Positions 33,878-41,376 of a stretch of DNA of 64,000 nucleotides are shown in pieces. Below the pieces are notes generated by a model. It did no database searches and was not told the origin of the DNA. It saw only the letters and a program-made list of their open reading frames with translations. The translations under genes and the position numbers were made by a program. The stretch spans positions 1,054,001-1,118,000 of the forward strand of contig JACKKY010000001.1 of the NCBI GenBank assembly GCA_024236175.1. Direction: 5' to 3'. The DNA comes from Novosphingobium sp. GTDB taxonomy: Bacteria > Pseudomonadota > Alphaproteobacteria > Sphingomonadales > Sphingomonadaceae. Position 1 is the first letter of the stretch; each line of letters starts with the position of its first letter.

Positions 33878-34090
33878 GTGAAACAGCGATTGAAAACGCG
33901 AGAGGCCGCGAAGGTCTTGGAAGTGAGCTACGATACGGTCAAGAAATGGCGAGCACAGGGGAAAGGGCCTCCCTACCTTAAATCTGCCAAGACAGACCAC
34001 CCGATCTACAAGCTCGAAGACCTCATCGCTTTCAAGACTACGATGAAGCTTCACGGGAATATGAAAAAACTCAAAGCAGGTGCCGTTTAG
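33878..34090 (+). CDS. Excisionase-like small HTH protein (MerR/HTH_17 type)
   Basis: A 70-residue DNA-binding protein. The segment LKTREAAKVLEVSYDTVKKWRAQGKGPPYLK followed by YKLEDLIAF is the winged-helix pattern of Xis/AlpA-type recombination directionality factors (shown by TREAAKVLEVSYDTVKKW). GTG start after AAGAGGCGTCA. It lies 63 bases before the serine recombinase gene, with the resolvase inverted repeat in the gap. It could serve the tyrosine integrase, the serine recombinase, or act as a regulator. Confidence 0.78.
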   Translation: MKQRLKTREAAKVLEVSYDTVKKWRAQGKGPPYLKSAKTDHPIYKLEDLIAFKTTMKLHGNMKKLKAGAV

Positions 34091-34119
34091 GGCTGCCCAG
34101 CGAGAGGTTTCGGAGTCAA

Positions 34120-34153
34120 GATTATCAGGTAAACCAACAATTACCTGATAATC
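34120..34153. promoter_or_regulatory. 13-bp inverted repeat abutting the serine recombinase start
   Basis: GATTATCAGGTAA (34120-34132) and TTACCTGATAATC (34141-34153) are perfect reverse complements around an 8-base spacer, and the ATG of the recombinase follows with no gap. It may be a resolvase binding site (res-like), an operator, or an RNA hairpin that blocks initiation. No ribosome site fits between it and the ATG. Confidence 0.7.
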
Positions 34154-34792
34154 ATGGCTGATTTCGTCACCTATCTCAGAGTTTCAACAGGAAGACAGCA
34201 ACAGTCGGGGCTAGGCTTGGATGCCCAGCGAGAAGCGGTTCACCGGCACGCAGATCGGACCGGCGGCGCCATCCTTGCGGAATATGTTGAGGTTGAAAGT
34301 GGCAGGAAGGCCAACCGGCCCGAACTGGAGAGAGCACTTGCGCACTGTCGCCATACAAAATCCACGTTGCTAATTGCCCGCCTCGACCGATTGGCTCGCA
34401 ACGTTGCATTCGTGGCGACACTCATGGAGACCGGCGTGGAATTCGTGGCGGTGGATGCACCGTTCGCCAACCGTTTGATGATCCATGTTCTAAGCGCTGT
34501 TGCCGAATTCGAACGCGAGCAGATTTCCGAGCGCACAAAGGCCGCCCTCGCTGCTGCCAAGGCTCGTGGCGTCGAGTTAGGGAAACAGGGAAAGATACTA
34601 GCCGCCCAGAACCGCGCTGAGGCCCAACAGAGAGCGGAAGCACTCCGGCCATGGGTGGAACGGGCCAAGGCATCAGGATGCCGCTCTTTGGCCGATTATG
34701 GAAAATTCCTGACCGACAATGATTGCCCCACTCAGAACGGCGGGCGATGGCATCCCATGAGCGTCAAACGCGTGCTGGACCGTCTTGGGTAA
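34154..34792 (+). CDS. Serine recombinase (resolvase/invertase family)
   Basis: A 212-residue small serine recombinase. Catalytic Ser11 lies in TYLRVSTGRQQQSGLG, followed by the Arg-rich LLIARLDRLARN strand and the long helix EFEREQISERTKAALAAAKARG. The C-terminal part (LADYGKFLTDND, HPMSVKRVLDRLG) is a recombinase-type HTH extension. A perfect inverted repeat abuts its start codon. The element thus has two unrelated recombinases; this one may resolve dimers, invert a segment or mobilise a nested unit. Confidence 0.9.
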   Translation: MADFVTYLRVSTGRQQQSGLGLDAQREAVHRHADRTGGAILAEYVEVESGRKANRPELERALAHCRHTKSTLLIARLDRLARNVAFVATLMETGVEFVAVDAPFANRLMIHVLSAVAEFEREQISERTKAALAAAKARGVELGKQGKILAAQNRAEAQQRAEALRPWVERAKASGCRSLADYGKFLTDNDCPTQNGGRWHPMSVKRVLDRLG

Positions 34793-34798
34793 GTCTCA

Positions 34799-35770
34799 TT
34801 GGGGAAGCAGAAATGTGACAGTGCCAGAAGGAAGGGATTGCAGATATGGGAACCAAGTGCTCTTTCAATGTTGAGTACACAAGTCGGGAGAGGTGTCTTG
34901 TTCCCTCCGAATGTGAAGGTTGGTGAAGCCGACGTCGTCTTACACTTTGAAACGAACGACATGCTCAATGCTGGGCGGTTCGGAGTCATTCTCGAAGACA
35001 TAGTTGCGCTTGCTCGCTCACCCGATTTTTTTGGACTGGATGTGGATGTCCGCATCGCCGAGCTTTCAACCGGAAGCCTAACGGCTCGGTTGACGATGAT
35101 ATGCTCAATCGCAGCCAGCTTATCGGCCATGGGTAGCTTTGCCTTGGCACTGCAAGAGCACATGAATTCCCCCACCGACAACATTGGCCAGCATGTCGCG
35201 GAAATGATGGTCGACGACGGCGTTGCGTCCATCGACATCGTGACCACTACGCATCACGTTCAGGTCAATAGAAACGATAATCCCGCCGTCAGCGCGCTTG
35301 AAGCAATAAGAGAGGAAGGGGGCTATGGAACTGGCGGTTATGGTGAGGGCCCTTACGGCGGTCGATCTGGGAAGTCTCCCGATCAACATGATATCTTGTC
35401 CGATGGCCCAGCCGCTCCGGGAAAGCCAACATCTGCGGGAGCCGCCATAAGCAACAGTTCACAGCCATCGGACAGTGATACCAATCTACCACACGGGTCC
35501 TTCCTCATGCTCGACGATGACAATGACAAACGCATGGGCTCGCTCCTGTCAGGGGCACCGACAATTACGGGCAGGTTTGAGCGGACAAGTGGCGATGTGA
35601 TCTTCTTCGTTTCGAATGAGCGAGCCTATCCGGTGTTCTTTCGACGAGAAGATGGTGCTCCTCCGGTAGGTCGCGACTTTAGGCTAACAGTTGAAGAATT
35701 GCCCCGCGATGAGGATGAGCCGACCGACAATCCGCCCCGTTTCAAGATCATCTTTCTTGAACCCGCCTAG
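34799..35770 (+). CDS. Hypothetical protein, no recognised family
   Basis: A 323-residue protein that I cannot assign. The N-terminal third (FPPNVKVGEADVVLHFETNDM, GRFGVILEDIVALARS) looks like an alpha/beta fold, followed by a short hydrophobic stretch LTMICSIAASLSAMGSFALAL near residue 100-120, then a Gly/Tyr-rich low-complexity linker (GGYGTGGYGEGPYGG) and a beta-rich C-terminal domain (PTITGRFERTSGDVIFFVS, FKIIFLEP). It begins 6 bases after the serine recombinase stop and is probably co-transcribed with it. The start could instead be ATG 34868. Confidence 0.5.
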   Translation: MGKQKCDSARRKGLQIWEPSALSMLSTQVGRGVLFPPNVKVGEADVVLHFETNDMLNAGRFGVILEDIVALARSPDFFGLDVDVRIAELSTGSLTARLTMICSIAASLSAMGSFALALQEHMNSPTDNIGQHVAEMMVDDGVASIDIVTTTHHVQVNRNDNPAVSALEAIREEGGYGTGGYGEGPYGGRSGKSPDQHDILSDGPAAPGKPTSAGAAISNSSQPSDSDTNLPHGSFLMLDDDNDKRMGSLLSGAPTITGRFERTSGDVIFFVSNERAYPVFFRREDGAPPVGRDFRLTVEELPRDEDEPTDNPPRFKIIFLEPA

Positions 35771-35882
35771 CGCGACACTTTCGTTCTACGTCTACTTTAT
35801 GGCCCAGACGAGAACACCCATTCGAGCACCCAAATCGACGCCGTGCAGGTGAAACGGTTTCGGCGTCTGCTACAATCCCGAC

Positions 35883-36728
35883 ATGCGCAACCATTTCGTG
35901 CCACAGTTTCTACAAGAGCCATGGACCTCCGGAGACGGAATGCTCCAAGTATTCCGTCTCGAAGATGGCGTCACAAAGCGGCGATCACCGAGAGCAACCG
36001 GTTTTAAGCATGGCTTGCTATCCCTTACAAAAGAACAGGTCATGGGAATGGACAGGGACGCGCTTGAAACTGTCGTTCTCCAACGCGTTGATAATGAGGC
36101 TGACCTCGTCCGTAAGAAGCTTGAAGCTGGTGCGCTTACCGATCTAACGTTCGAGGAGCGTTGTGCTTGGGTTCGCTTCATCATGTCACTGCGCCTACGC
36201 CAGCCCAAAATCGTTGAAGGTTTGCGCCTTGAGGCAGCGGAACACCTGAGACAGGAGCTTGCGAAGCGACCCGAGGAGTATGAAAGCATCGCGACTGACG
36301 GCACGTTCCCAACGCTAGAGGAATGGACGGAGGCTGCATTTCCCGGAGCAATCGAGAATTTCGGGATGTCGCTTTTCCAAGGCCTGATGAATGACGAAAC
36401 CGTCGGAACCAAGCTCCTGAATTTGCGATGGTGGGTTTGGAAGTTCGATGACAACGACCATACGCTTCTTCTAAGTGATCAACCGTGTGTGTTTGCTGGG
36501 GGAATAGATGACCCAAATCTAGCCGTTATGTTGCCAATCTCTCCAACGACGGCGTTCATCGCGACACGCGGTGAACGACTAGCCTTTGAGCTACCGAGAG
36601 CCAACGGCAAGGCTCTGTCTCGCAATTTCAATGATGCTTCGGTTCGACAAGCTGACTGCTATGTTTATTCGGTCGACGAAAGCCAACGGCGTTTCATTGA
36701 GAACCGCCGTCCACCCCGCTCCAGATGA
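35883..36728 (+). CDS. DUF4238 domain-containing protein
   Basis: A 281-residue DUF4238 protein. The N-terminal family marker is RNHFVPQFLQEPW, the middle has ERCAWVRFIMSLRLRQPK, and the late strand HTLLLSDQPCVF is the second hallmark. DUF4238 proteins are widespread in accessory and defence-type islands; their biochemical activity is not established. TACAAT lies 6 bases before the ATG and no ribosome site is visible, so the message may be leaderless. It converges with the nuclease-like gene on the other strand, 23 bases away. Confidence 0.78.
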   Translation: MRNHFVPQFLQEPWTSGDGMLQVFRLEDGVTKRRSPRATGFKHGLLSLTKEQVMGMDRDALETVVLQRVDNEADLVRKKLEAGALTDLTFEERCAWVRFIMSLRLRQPKIVEGLRLEAAEHLRQELAKRPEEYESIATDGTFPTLEEWTEAAFPGAIENFGMSLFQGLMNDETVGTKLLNLRWWVWKFDDNDHTLLLSDQPCVFAGGIDDPNLAVMLPISPTTAFIATRGERLAFELPRANGKALSRNFNDASVRQADCYVYSVDESQRRFIENRRPPRSR

Positions 36729-36751
36729 GCAACCAGCGAATGATCGCAAGC

Positions 36752-37264
36752 CTACGGCCTACATCGTCTCGCAACCGTCGAAACGTGATCCCGCAGGTCG
36801 AGGATCGAGACCGGCTCGGTAAGCCGCTTGACGCTTCCCAAGCCGATCCGGGCTACTGGAGGAATTTCGGGGGTAGGTATGACGAAGAATGACCACTGTG
36901 CGGGGTCGCGATGATCCGCGCTGTCATCACGAATATCATGATACGCGAGGACGTAGAGATGTGCGGCCCGTCCCGGTTCGGCGATGAATGTGCTGCCCTC
37001 CCATCGGCCCTTGCGGGCCTTCACGTCGAACCCCGGCGATATCTTAGCGTTAGGATCGGTCTTCCAGCTTTGCCGATAAGCGGACTGCTTGACCTCCATA
37101 CGCAGCCCGTCGTCACGCTCGAAATCCCATGACGCGTAATCCGCGCTGCACCATGTCCATTCCGGCTCCAGGGCGAGGGCGATTATGGCTTCGATGACCT
37201 GACCGCGAAGCACGTTGGTGACGAGCGGCTTGCCGAACGCAGCCTCGCAAACTTTCGCGATCAC
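36752..37264 (-). CDS. PD-(D/E)XK-like nuclease, unclassified
   Basis: A 170-residue protein whose core fits a restriction-endonuclease-like fold: Glu25 in RGQVIEAIIALAL, Asp52 in FERDDGLRM and the EVK triad at 57-59 in LRMEVKQSA, then an AAHLYVLAYHDIR strand. A family name is not recalled. The start is a GTG with a weak purine run, and an in-frame stop lies a short way upstream, so no longer version is possible without a frameshift. Convergent with DUF4238 and upstream-divergent from DUF488. A DNA-cleaving role is inference from three residues. Confidence 0.55.
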   Translation of the reverse strand: MIAKVCEAAFGKPLVTNVLRGQVIEAIIALALEPEWTWCSADYASWDFERDDGLRMEVKQSAYRQSWKTDPNAKISPGFDVKARKGRWEGSTFIAEPGRAAHLYVLAYHDIRDDSADHRDPAQWSFFVIPTPEIPPVARIGLGSVKRLTEPVSILDLRDHVSTVARRCRP

Positions 37265-37673
37265 CTCGCTTGTGCTGAAAACTGGGCCCGATGCGCTGCC
37301 GCTTGATGGCTGGTTGTCGATCTTCTGTCTCCGTCGCCCCTGTCATTTTCCTTGGGGCGACGGCCAAGCCGGATGTTGGAAACCCGCTGAAGCAACGAGC
37401 GCATGCGCCTTTACCGGCAAGCCGGCTGGACATACGCGCATGCCACCCGGCCTCCATGTCTGGCGACCGAGGTGCTTCAGAAGGGGTTTCCACGCCCCAC
37501 TCCCGCGTGTCTCGGGAGCGGCGTGTTGATAGCTGTACCGGCTCAGATTTTGAAGCGTGCACGTGGGCGACTATCATTTCTTAGGGTGAAAACCGCAGAG
37601 TTCTGCGGTTTTTGGCTGCCCAGCACGCGGGGCAAAGGCTAGAGTTCAGGGCAACCAACGCTCTGGAGTTATT
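37265..37673. other. Divergent intergenic region with two hairpins
   Basis: About 400 bases between the nuclease-like gene and DUF488. It contains CCGTCGCCCC/GGGGCGACGG (37331-37340 and 37354-37363, 13-base loop) and an intrinsic-terminator-like hairpin at 37589-37612. Open frames here have no recognisable content; the minus-strand frame 37113-37577 overlaps the nuclease gene and looks spurious. It may be degraded sequence from an earlier insertion. Confidence 0.4.
37589..37612. terminator. Intrinsic terminator (bidirectional)
   Basis: AAAACCGCAGA (37589-37599) pairs with TCTGCGGTTTT (37602-37612) around a 2-base loop, with flanking A and T tracts on the two sides. No obvious gene ends directly before it, which suggests the upstream gene has been lost or is a small RNA. 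Confidence 0.7.
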
Positions 37674-38177
37674 ATGATTTTCACCATTGGGACATCGAAC
37701 CGCAGTTTGCCCGAGTTCCTCCACGAATTGCAGAAACGCAGGATCACCCGCATCATCGATGTGCGATCATCGCCGTATTCGCGAGTGCCATGGTTCAACA
37801 TCAAGCGGATCATGGACTGGTCGGAACAGGCCTCGATCCACTACCGGCACGAGGGCGAGATTTTGGGGGGCAGGTCGAAAATCCCCGTGGACGATCCCGT
37901 TTACATCGAAGCTCTCGAAAGGATCATCGAGGCGTCATGCAGGGAGCGGGTCGCGATCTTCTGTGCGGAGGGCGATCCCGCCCAATGCCATCGGTCGTGG
38001 GATGTAGCGGCGAGCCTGCTGGTTCGCTACGGCGTCATTGCCCGGAGCATTCTCCGCGAGGGTCAAGAGGAGGATATCACCGACACCCTTCGCCGTGTCG
38101 ATCAACGAAATTTCGCGCAGTCATTGCATGTTTCGCTGGCTCAAGATCACGGTATTTTGGAGCCGAAATTGCTCTGA
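37674..38177 (+). CDS. DUF488 family protein
   Basis: A 167-residue DUF488 protein. All three family blocks are present: TIGTSNRSLPEFL at the N-terminus, IIDVRSSPYSR, and IFCAEGDPAQCHR with its Cys residues. DUF488 proteins are frequently found near nucleases and methyltransferases in defence-rich loci, but their activity is not established. The start follows CTGGAGTTATT. It sits between the nuclease-like gene and the second, larger PD-(D/E)XK protein. Confidence 0.88.
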   Translation: MIFTIGTSNRSLPEFLHELQKRRITRIIDVRSSPYSRVPWFNIKRIMDWSEQASIHYRHEGEILGGRSKIPVDDPVYIEALERIIEASCRERVAIFCAEGDPAQCHRSWDVAASLLVRYGVIARSILREGQEEDITDTLRRVDQRNFAQSLHVSLAQDHGILEPKLL

Positions 38178-38189
38178 TTTTTCGTCCCC

Positions 38190-38205
38190 GAGGTTCGTGG
38201 AACCT
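38190..38205 (+). terminator. Weak hairpin after DUF488
   Basis: AGGTTC-GTG-GAACCT followed by GTTTGT, shortly after the DUF488 stop and facing the converging nuclease gene. The T-run is short, so the call is weak. Confidence 0.35.
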
Positions 38206-38393
38206 GTTTGTCGGGAACTCATTGATCTGACTCGACAATCGACAAAAGTTAGCAACAAACTTTGTAGCTAAGGGCATGGGTCTATATGACTTTCCAAGCT
38301 CTCCTAAGCATGAACGAATGCTGTCGGCTAACCACCTTCATGTAGGCTGCAATGCTACACAACAGTTTCTTCTGCCTAGGACCTCTCCAGCTC

Positions 38394-39524
38394 CTACAGA
38401 AGCGAATTCGTTTTCAGGTCGAACTGTCTGTATGAAATCGGCAAGTTGAATTCTGTGCGTAGAAACTCAAGATACCGATCGGCGGCTTTCGTGATCGGCA
38501 GGTGAGACACGATAACCAACTCGTTGGCCCGGCGATCTTGGGGCCAAAACGCATATTCGAGCAATTGCGGTAGCGCTTGGCGAATACTCGCTCTCACTGA
38601 TGAGCCGGTCTTAATCTCGTAAAATGTGATCTGATTTTTCACCTGGGTCGCTACGTCGATAGCTGTCCCGCCACCTGTGTCTAGCTCCGTCCCGACGTTC
38701 TTCGCGCCTAGCCTACCCTTGAGGTGTGCATAGAGTTTATTCTGGATATCGTTGTGCAGCCGGTTCGCTCTTGACTTGGCAGAGGGTGAGCGCGTCAGCG
38801 GTTCGACATCTCGCTCGACATGGCCAGATTTGAACTCGAACGGTTTGGCTCCCGAACCTTCGGTTTCTTCCTGAAAGAACTCCTCATCCTTTGGCAGAAG
38901 TGGCGATCCGGCAGAGGGTGGTTGAGCATCAGCATTGAGCCAATCCTTCAACTCGTTAGACGCCACACCAAACACTCGGTGAAATTTGAGACGAACTGCC
39001 TCCTCAGCGACGCTATTCGACCGATCCCAACGAGCCTCAACTAGCTTCATTTCGAGCAACTCGCGGACAAGCGGGGCCAAGCCCGGAATTTCGAAAATAC
39101 CCTTTAGGTTGAAGGTTACCCCCTCATATTCCCGCTTCGTCGCATACCCTAATGAGTCAATGATCTGTACGAAGTTGGTGTAGGCTTTCCCATCAAGCTG
39201 ATTTGCGCGCTCAATCCGTCCAGAAAACCCTTGCCGACCGCTAGCGGACTGCATTGCTTCGATGAGTTCACGGTGACTGAAAATGATCGCGATGAGGACG
39301 AGGGCGTCGATTGCATTATCGCCAAGGGCCTTGACCTTACCCCACACTGGCGGGAGTAGATCGCCCTGCAGCGTGGAAAGGTTCTTTCGCGCCTGAGCTG
39401 CTTCAGCATGAACCTCGTCAAGCCTATCGAAGACTTGGGCAGCGTCGTACTCTTTCAAGAGACGCGCCACCTTATGGGCATTGTGTTTGGTGAGTGAAAC
39501 TTTCAGCCGAGTGAGGTCGGTCAT
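38394..39524 (-). CDS. Restriction-endonuclease-like protein with C-terminal PD-(D/E)XK domain
   Basis: A 376-residue protein. The C-terminal about 115 residues show a full PD-(D/E)XK pattern: Glu280 (GTELD), Asp290 (TAIDVATQ), Glu303-x-Lys305 (YEIKTGSS), then QALPQLLEY with the Gln and Tyr often seen after the active-site helix. The N-terminal 200 residues are helical (coiled-coil-like near 25-55, membrane-free) and contain a segment KRIIDSLGYATKREYEGVTFNLKGIF-like winged-helix text, which may be a DNA-recognition part. Divergent from the MT-A70 methyltransferase at 39703, 178 bases away, suggesting a restriction-modification-like pair. The combination is not one I recognise. Confidence 0.68.
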   Translation of the reverse strand: MTDLTRLKVSLTKHNAHKVARLLKEYDAAQVFDRLDEVHAEAAQARKNLSTLQGDLLPPVWGKVKALGDNAIDALVLIAIIFSHRELIEAMQSASGRQGFSGRIERANQLDGKAYTNFVQIIDSLGYATKREYEGVTFNLKGIFEIPGLAPLVRELLEMKLVEARWDRSNSVAEEAVRLKFHRVFGVASNELKDWLNADAQPPSAGSPLLPKDEEFFQEETEGSGAKPFEFKSGHVERDVEPLTRSPSAKSRANRLHNDIQNKLYAHLKGRLGAKNVGTELDTGGGTAIDVATQVKNQITFYEIKTGSSVRASIRQALPQLLEYAFWPQDRRANELVIVSHLPITKAADRYLEFLRTEFNLPISYRQFDLKTNSLL

Positions 39525-39702
39525 AGTGAGCTATCTGAAACCCTAGAGATTTCGGATCGTATCAAGCCAGCCGCAGGATGGAAGCGGTTTGTTCATTGGC
39601 GCTCAGCAATCGCCGTTGAAGATAATTCGGGCTGAGCCGTTGCGGTACGGACTCACTCCCAATATGCATCAAGGAAGGGCGCATGTGGAGTGAGTTAGAG
39701 AC

Positions 39703-40335
39703 GTGAAGATTGATCCAGCAAGGGAACTTTTGGCGACTGGCTCTGAAGAGAAGTTCCATACCATATTGGCTGACCCTCCTTGGCGCTTCACCAATCGCAC
39801 CGGAAAAATGGCCCCCGAACACCGGAGGCTGAGCCGCTATGGCACAATGGAGCTGGAAGAAATCAAAGCCCTTCCAGTGGCGGAGGTTGTCGCCGAGCCA
39901 GCCCATCTCTACCTGTGGGTGCCAAACGCGCTGCTTCCGGATGGGTTAGCAGTGATGGCGGCGTGGGGCTTCGAGTACAAGTCGAACATTGTGTGGCATA
40001 AGGTTCGGAAAGACGGAGGATCGGATGGGCGTGGAGTAGGTTTTTATTTCCGCAACGTCACCGAACTGCTTCTGTTTGGTGTGCGCGGCAAAAATGCCCG
40101 AACGCTCAAACCCGGACGAACCCAAGTCAACCTCGTGGCCACGCGGAAGCGCGAGCACAGTCGCAAACCAGACGAAATGTACGACGTGATTGAGGCTTGC
40201 AGTCGCGGACCATTCTTGGAGATGTTTGCGCGAGGCACGCGAGCGGCGTGGACAACATGGGGAGACCAAGCCAAGGAATATGAGATCAACTGGGAGACTT
40301 ACGGATACAACAGTCAAGCGGTCGCTGCCGAATGA
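39703..40335 (+). CDS. MT-A70 family N6-adenine methyltransferase
   Basis: A 210-residue MT-A70 (METTL3-like, M.MunI-related) methyltransferase. The catalytic DPPW is at residues 24-27, followed by SRYGTMELEEIKALPV, LYLWVPNALLPDGL, KSNIVWHKVRKDG, a GVRGKNARTL segment and a C-terminal SRKPDEMYDVIE and RAAWTTWGDQ, all typical of the bacterial group. GTG start after GGAG about 16 bases upstream. It is the last gene before the right end of the island and is divergent from the PD-(D/E)XK gene; it could protect the element's own or host DNA. Confidence 0.9.
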   Translation: MKIDPARELLATGSEEKFHTILADPPWRFTNRTGKMAPEHRRLSRYGTMELEEIKALPVAEVVAEPAHLYLWVPNALLPDGLAVMAAWGFEYKSNIVWHKVRKDGGSDGRGVGFYFRNVTELLLFGVRGKNARTLKPGRTQVNLVATRKREHSRKPDEMYDVIEACSRGPFLEMFARGTRAAWTTWGDQAKEYEINWETYGYNSQAVAAE

Positions 40336-40472
40336 TGGCCGCAAACCGGTCGCTTCCGGCGAATAGCGATCATGAAAGACCTTAGGCTGAGAAATGCGCT
40401 ATTCGACTGCATTCGAACAGCGGCGAGCGAGCACCTGAGGCATCGAAATGCCGAAGCCTGCTGAGACACATA

Positions 40473-40495
40473 AGTGTGACACATCGGTGTAACAC
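40473..40495. promoter_or_regulatory. Right pair of candidate integrase arm-type sites
   Basis: AGTGTGACAC (40473-40482) and GGTGTAACAC (40486-40495) are direct repeats with the same 13-base pitch as the left pair at 27122/27135, lying 71 bases inside the attR core. Same orientation on both ends. Confidence 0.55.
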
Positions 40496-40524
40496 AGGGC
40501 TTCAAGGTGCGAAATTAGCTGTTA

Positions 40525-40546
40525 TTCTCCAATTGGTTATGGAGAA
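40525..40546. repeat. Small inverted repeat beside attR
   Basis: TTCTCCA (40525-40531) and TGGAGAA (40540-40546) pair around an 8-base loop, about 20 bases before the attR core. It may be a core-flanking integrase or Xis site. Confidence 0.4.
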
Positions 40547-40565
40547 AACGACTTCCGACATCCTT

Positions 40566-40587
40566 TCCTCGCGGGGCATCCAGCTTT
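40566..40587. repeat. attR core (22-bp direct repeat, right copy)
   Basis: Exact repeat of 27041-27062, i.e. the displaced end of tRNA-Gln(CTG) followed by AGCTTT. The sequence past it returns to high GC, with the PilZ gene, marking the right island boundary. Confidence 0.9.
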
Positions 40588-40651
40588 TCCGGAAAGCTTG
40601 CGCATTGGCCAACCGGCGAAACGCCGCCCGACTGCGCTGGCCGGAGAGCGT

Positions 40652-41272
40652 CTAGGGCGCGAGCAGGCGGGCCAGCTCTTCGATCTGGAAGGTCTGCTCG
40701 AAGATCAGTCCGTAATGCGGTCGGCGACGCCAGCGGACCTTCGCCTGGACTGGCGGCAGCCCGCCGGCCTTCAGGACGATCATTTGATCGATCGCCAGGT
40801 GGCGGTCGCATTTCACGCAGGCCCCCTGCTGCGAGATGTTCTCAAAAGTTACGTCGACCGGCCCGTTCGCGAGCGCGATCGTGCCATTCAGCGCCTGCCT
40901 CAGCCGGATCTGGCGCTTCGGGAATTTCTCGTAAGGGCCCTTGAGCAACCGGCCGAGGTTGATCCTTTCGAGGAAGCGGAAGCCGGCGTTCTCCCCGTAG
41001 CTCCACACCGGTTCCAGCGGATAGCGATCGCCATTGCCGGTCTCGAGCACCAGCGTGGCTCCCTCCGGCAGAGGATGGAACAGCCGCAGCCTGATGCCAG
41101 TCGCCGAAACGTCCCGGATGATGCACAAGAACTCGCGGTCGCCCGCTGTCAGTTTCGCGGTCCGCAGGAGCAGCGTGACACGCGGCGCCATCCGACCGTC
41201 ATCGGACGCATCGGCATTGCCCGGCCCCTGTGCCTCGATGGCTTTCGCCTCGGCAGATTTTCCGCTTGCCAT
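40652..41272 (-). CDS. Double PilZ-like domain protein
   Basis: A 206-residue cytosolic protein. RTAKLTAGDREFLCIIRDVSATGIRL is one PilZ-like unit and FENISQQGACVKCDRHLAI begins a second, the D/N-x-S-x-x-G pattern being the c-di-GMP-binding strand. The RxxxR element is poorly conserved, so c-di-GMP binding is uncertain. It is a clear paralogue of the protein at 61982, sharing the FLCxxRDVSxxGxRLRLFHxLP block. The start follows GGGGAGCAACTACA. It is immediately outside attR and next to a GGDEF/EAL gene. Confidence 0.8.
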   Translation of the reverse strand: MASGKSAEAKAIEAQGPGNADASDDGRMAPRVTLLLRTAKLTAGDREFLCIIRDVSATGIRLRLFHPLPEGATLVLETGNGDRYPLEPVWSYGENAGFRFLERINLGRLLKGPYEKFPKRQIRLRQALNGTIALANGPVDVTFENISQQGACVKCDRHLAIDQMIVLKAGGLPPVQAKVRWRRRPHYGLIFEQTFQIEELARLLAP

Positions 41273-41376
41273 TGTAGTTGCTCCCCGTTTGCCCGGACGT
41301 CCCGGTCCGTTCTTCGGCTGTCAGCCCATCGATGTGGCCCTGCCATGGCCGTTTGCGCCGGAAGCGGGCGGTCCTC

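Larger units (their letters stand above)
27041..40587. mobile_element. Integrated genomic island at tRNA-Gln(CTG), about 13.5 kb
   Basis: Bounded by exact 22-bp direct repeats, the left one forming the tRNA 3' end. It carries a tyrosine integrase beside attL reading inward, an excisionase-like gene, a Rep_trans-like initiator, a serine recombinase, three 27-bp TGACGTCA repeats and cargo genes. Base composition is visibly less GC-rich than the flanks. Conjugation genes and a structural phage module are not visible, so it is either a phage-satellite-like or plasmid-derived integrative element, or a defence island mobilised in trans. Confidence 0.88.

Noticed and set aside
37113..37577. A 154-codon frame on the minus strand overlapping the EVK nuclease
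   Set aside because: No recognisable fold, overlaps a better candidate in another frame, and has no ribosome site; a frameshifted longer nuclease cannot be excluded but has no support.
27041..40587. Complete prophage
   Set aside because: No terminase, portal, capsid, tail or lysis genes; only an integrase, Rep, excisionase-like gene and one weak Mu-F-like domain.
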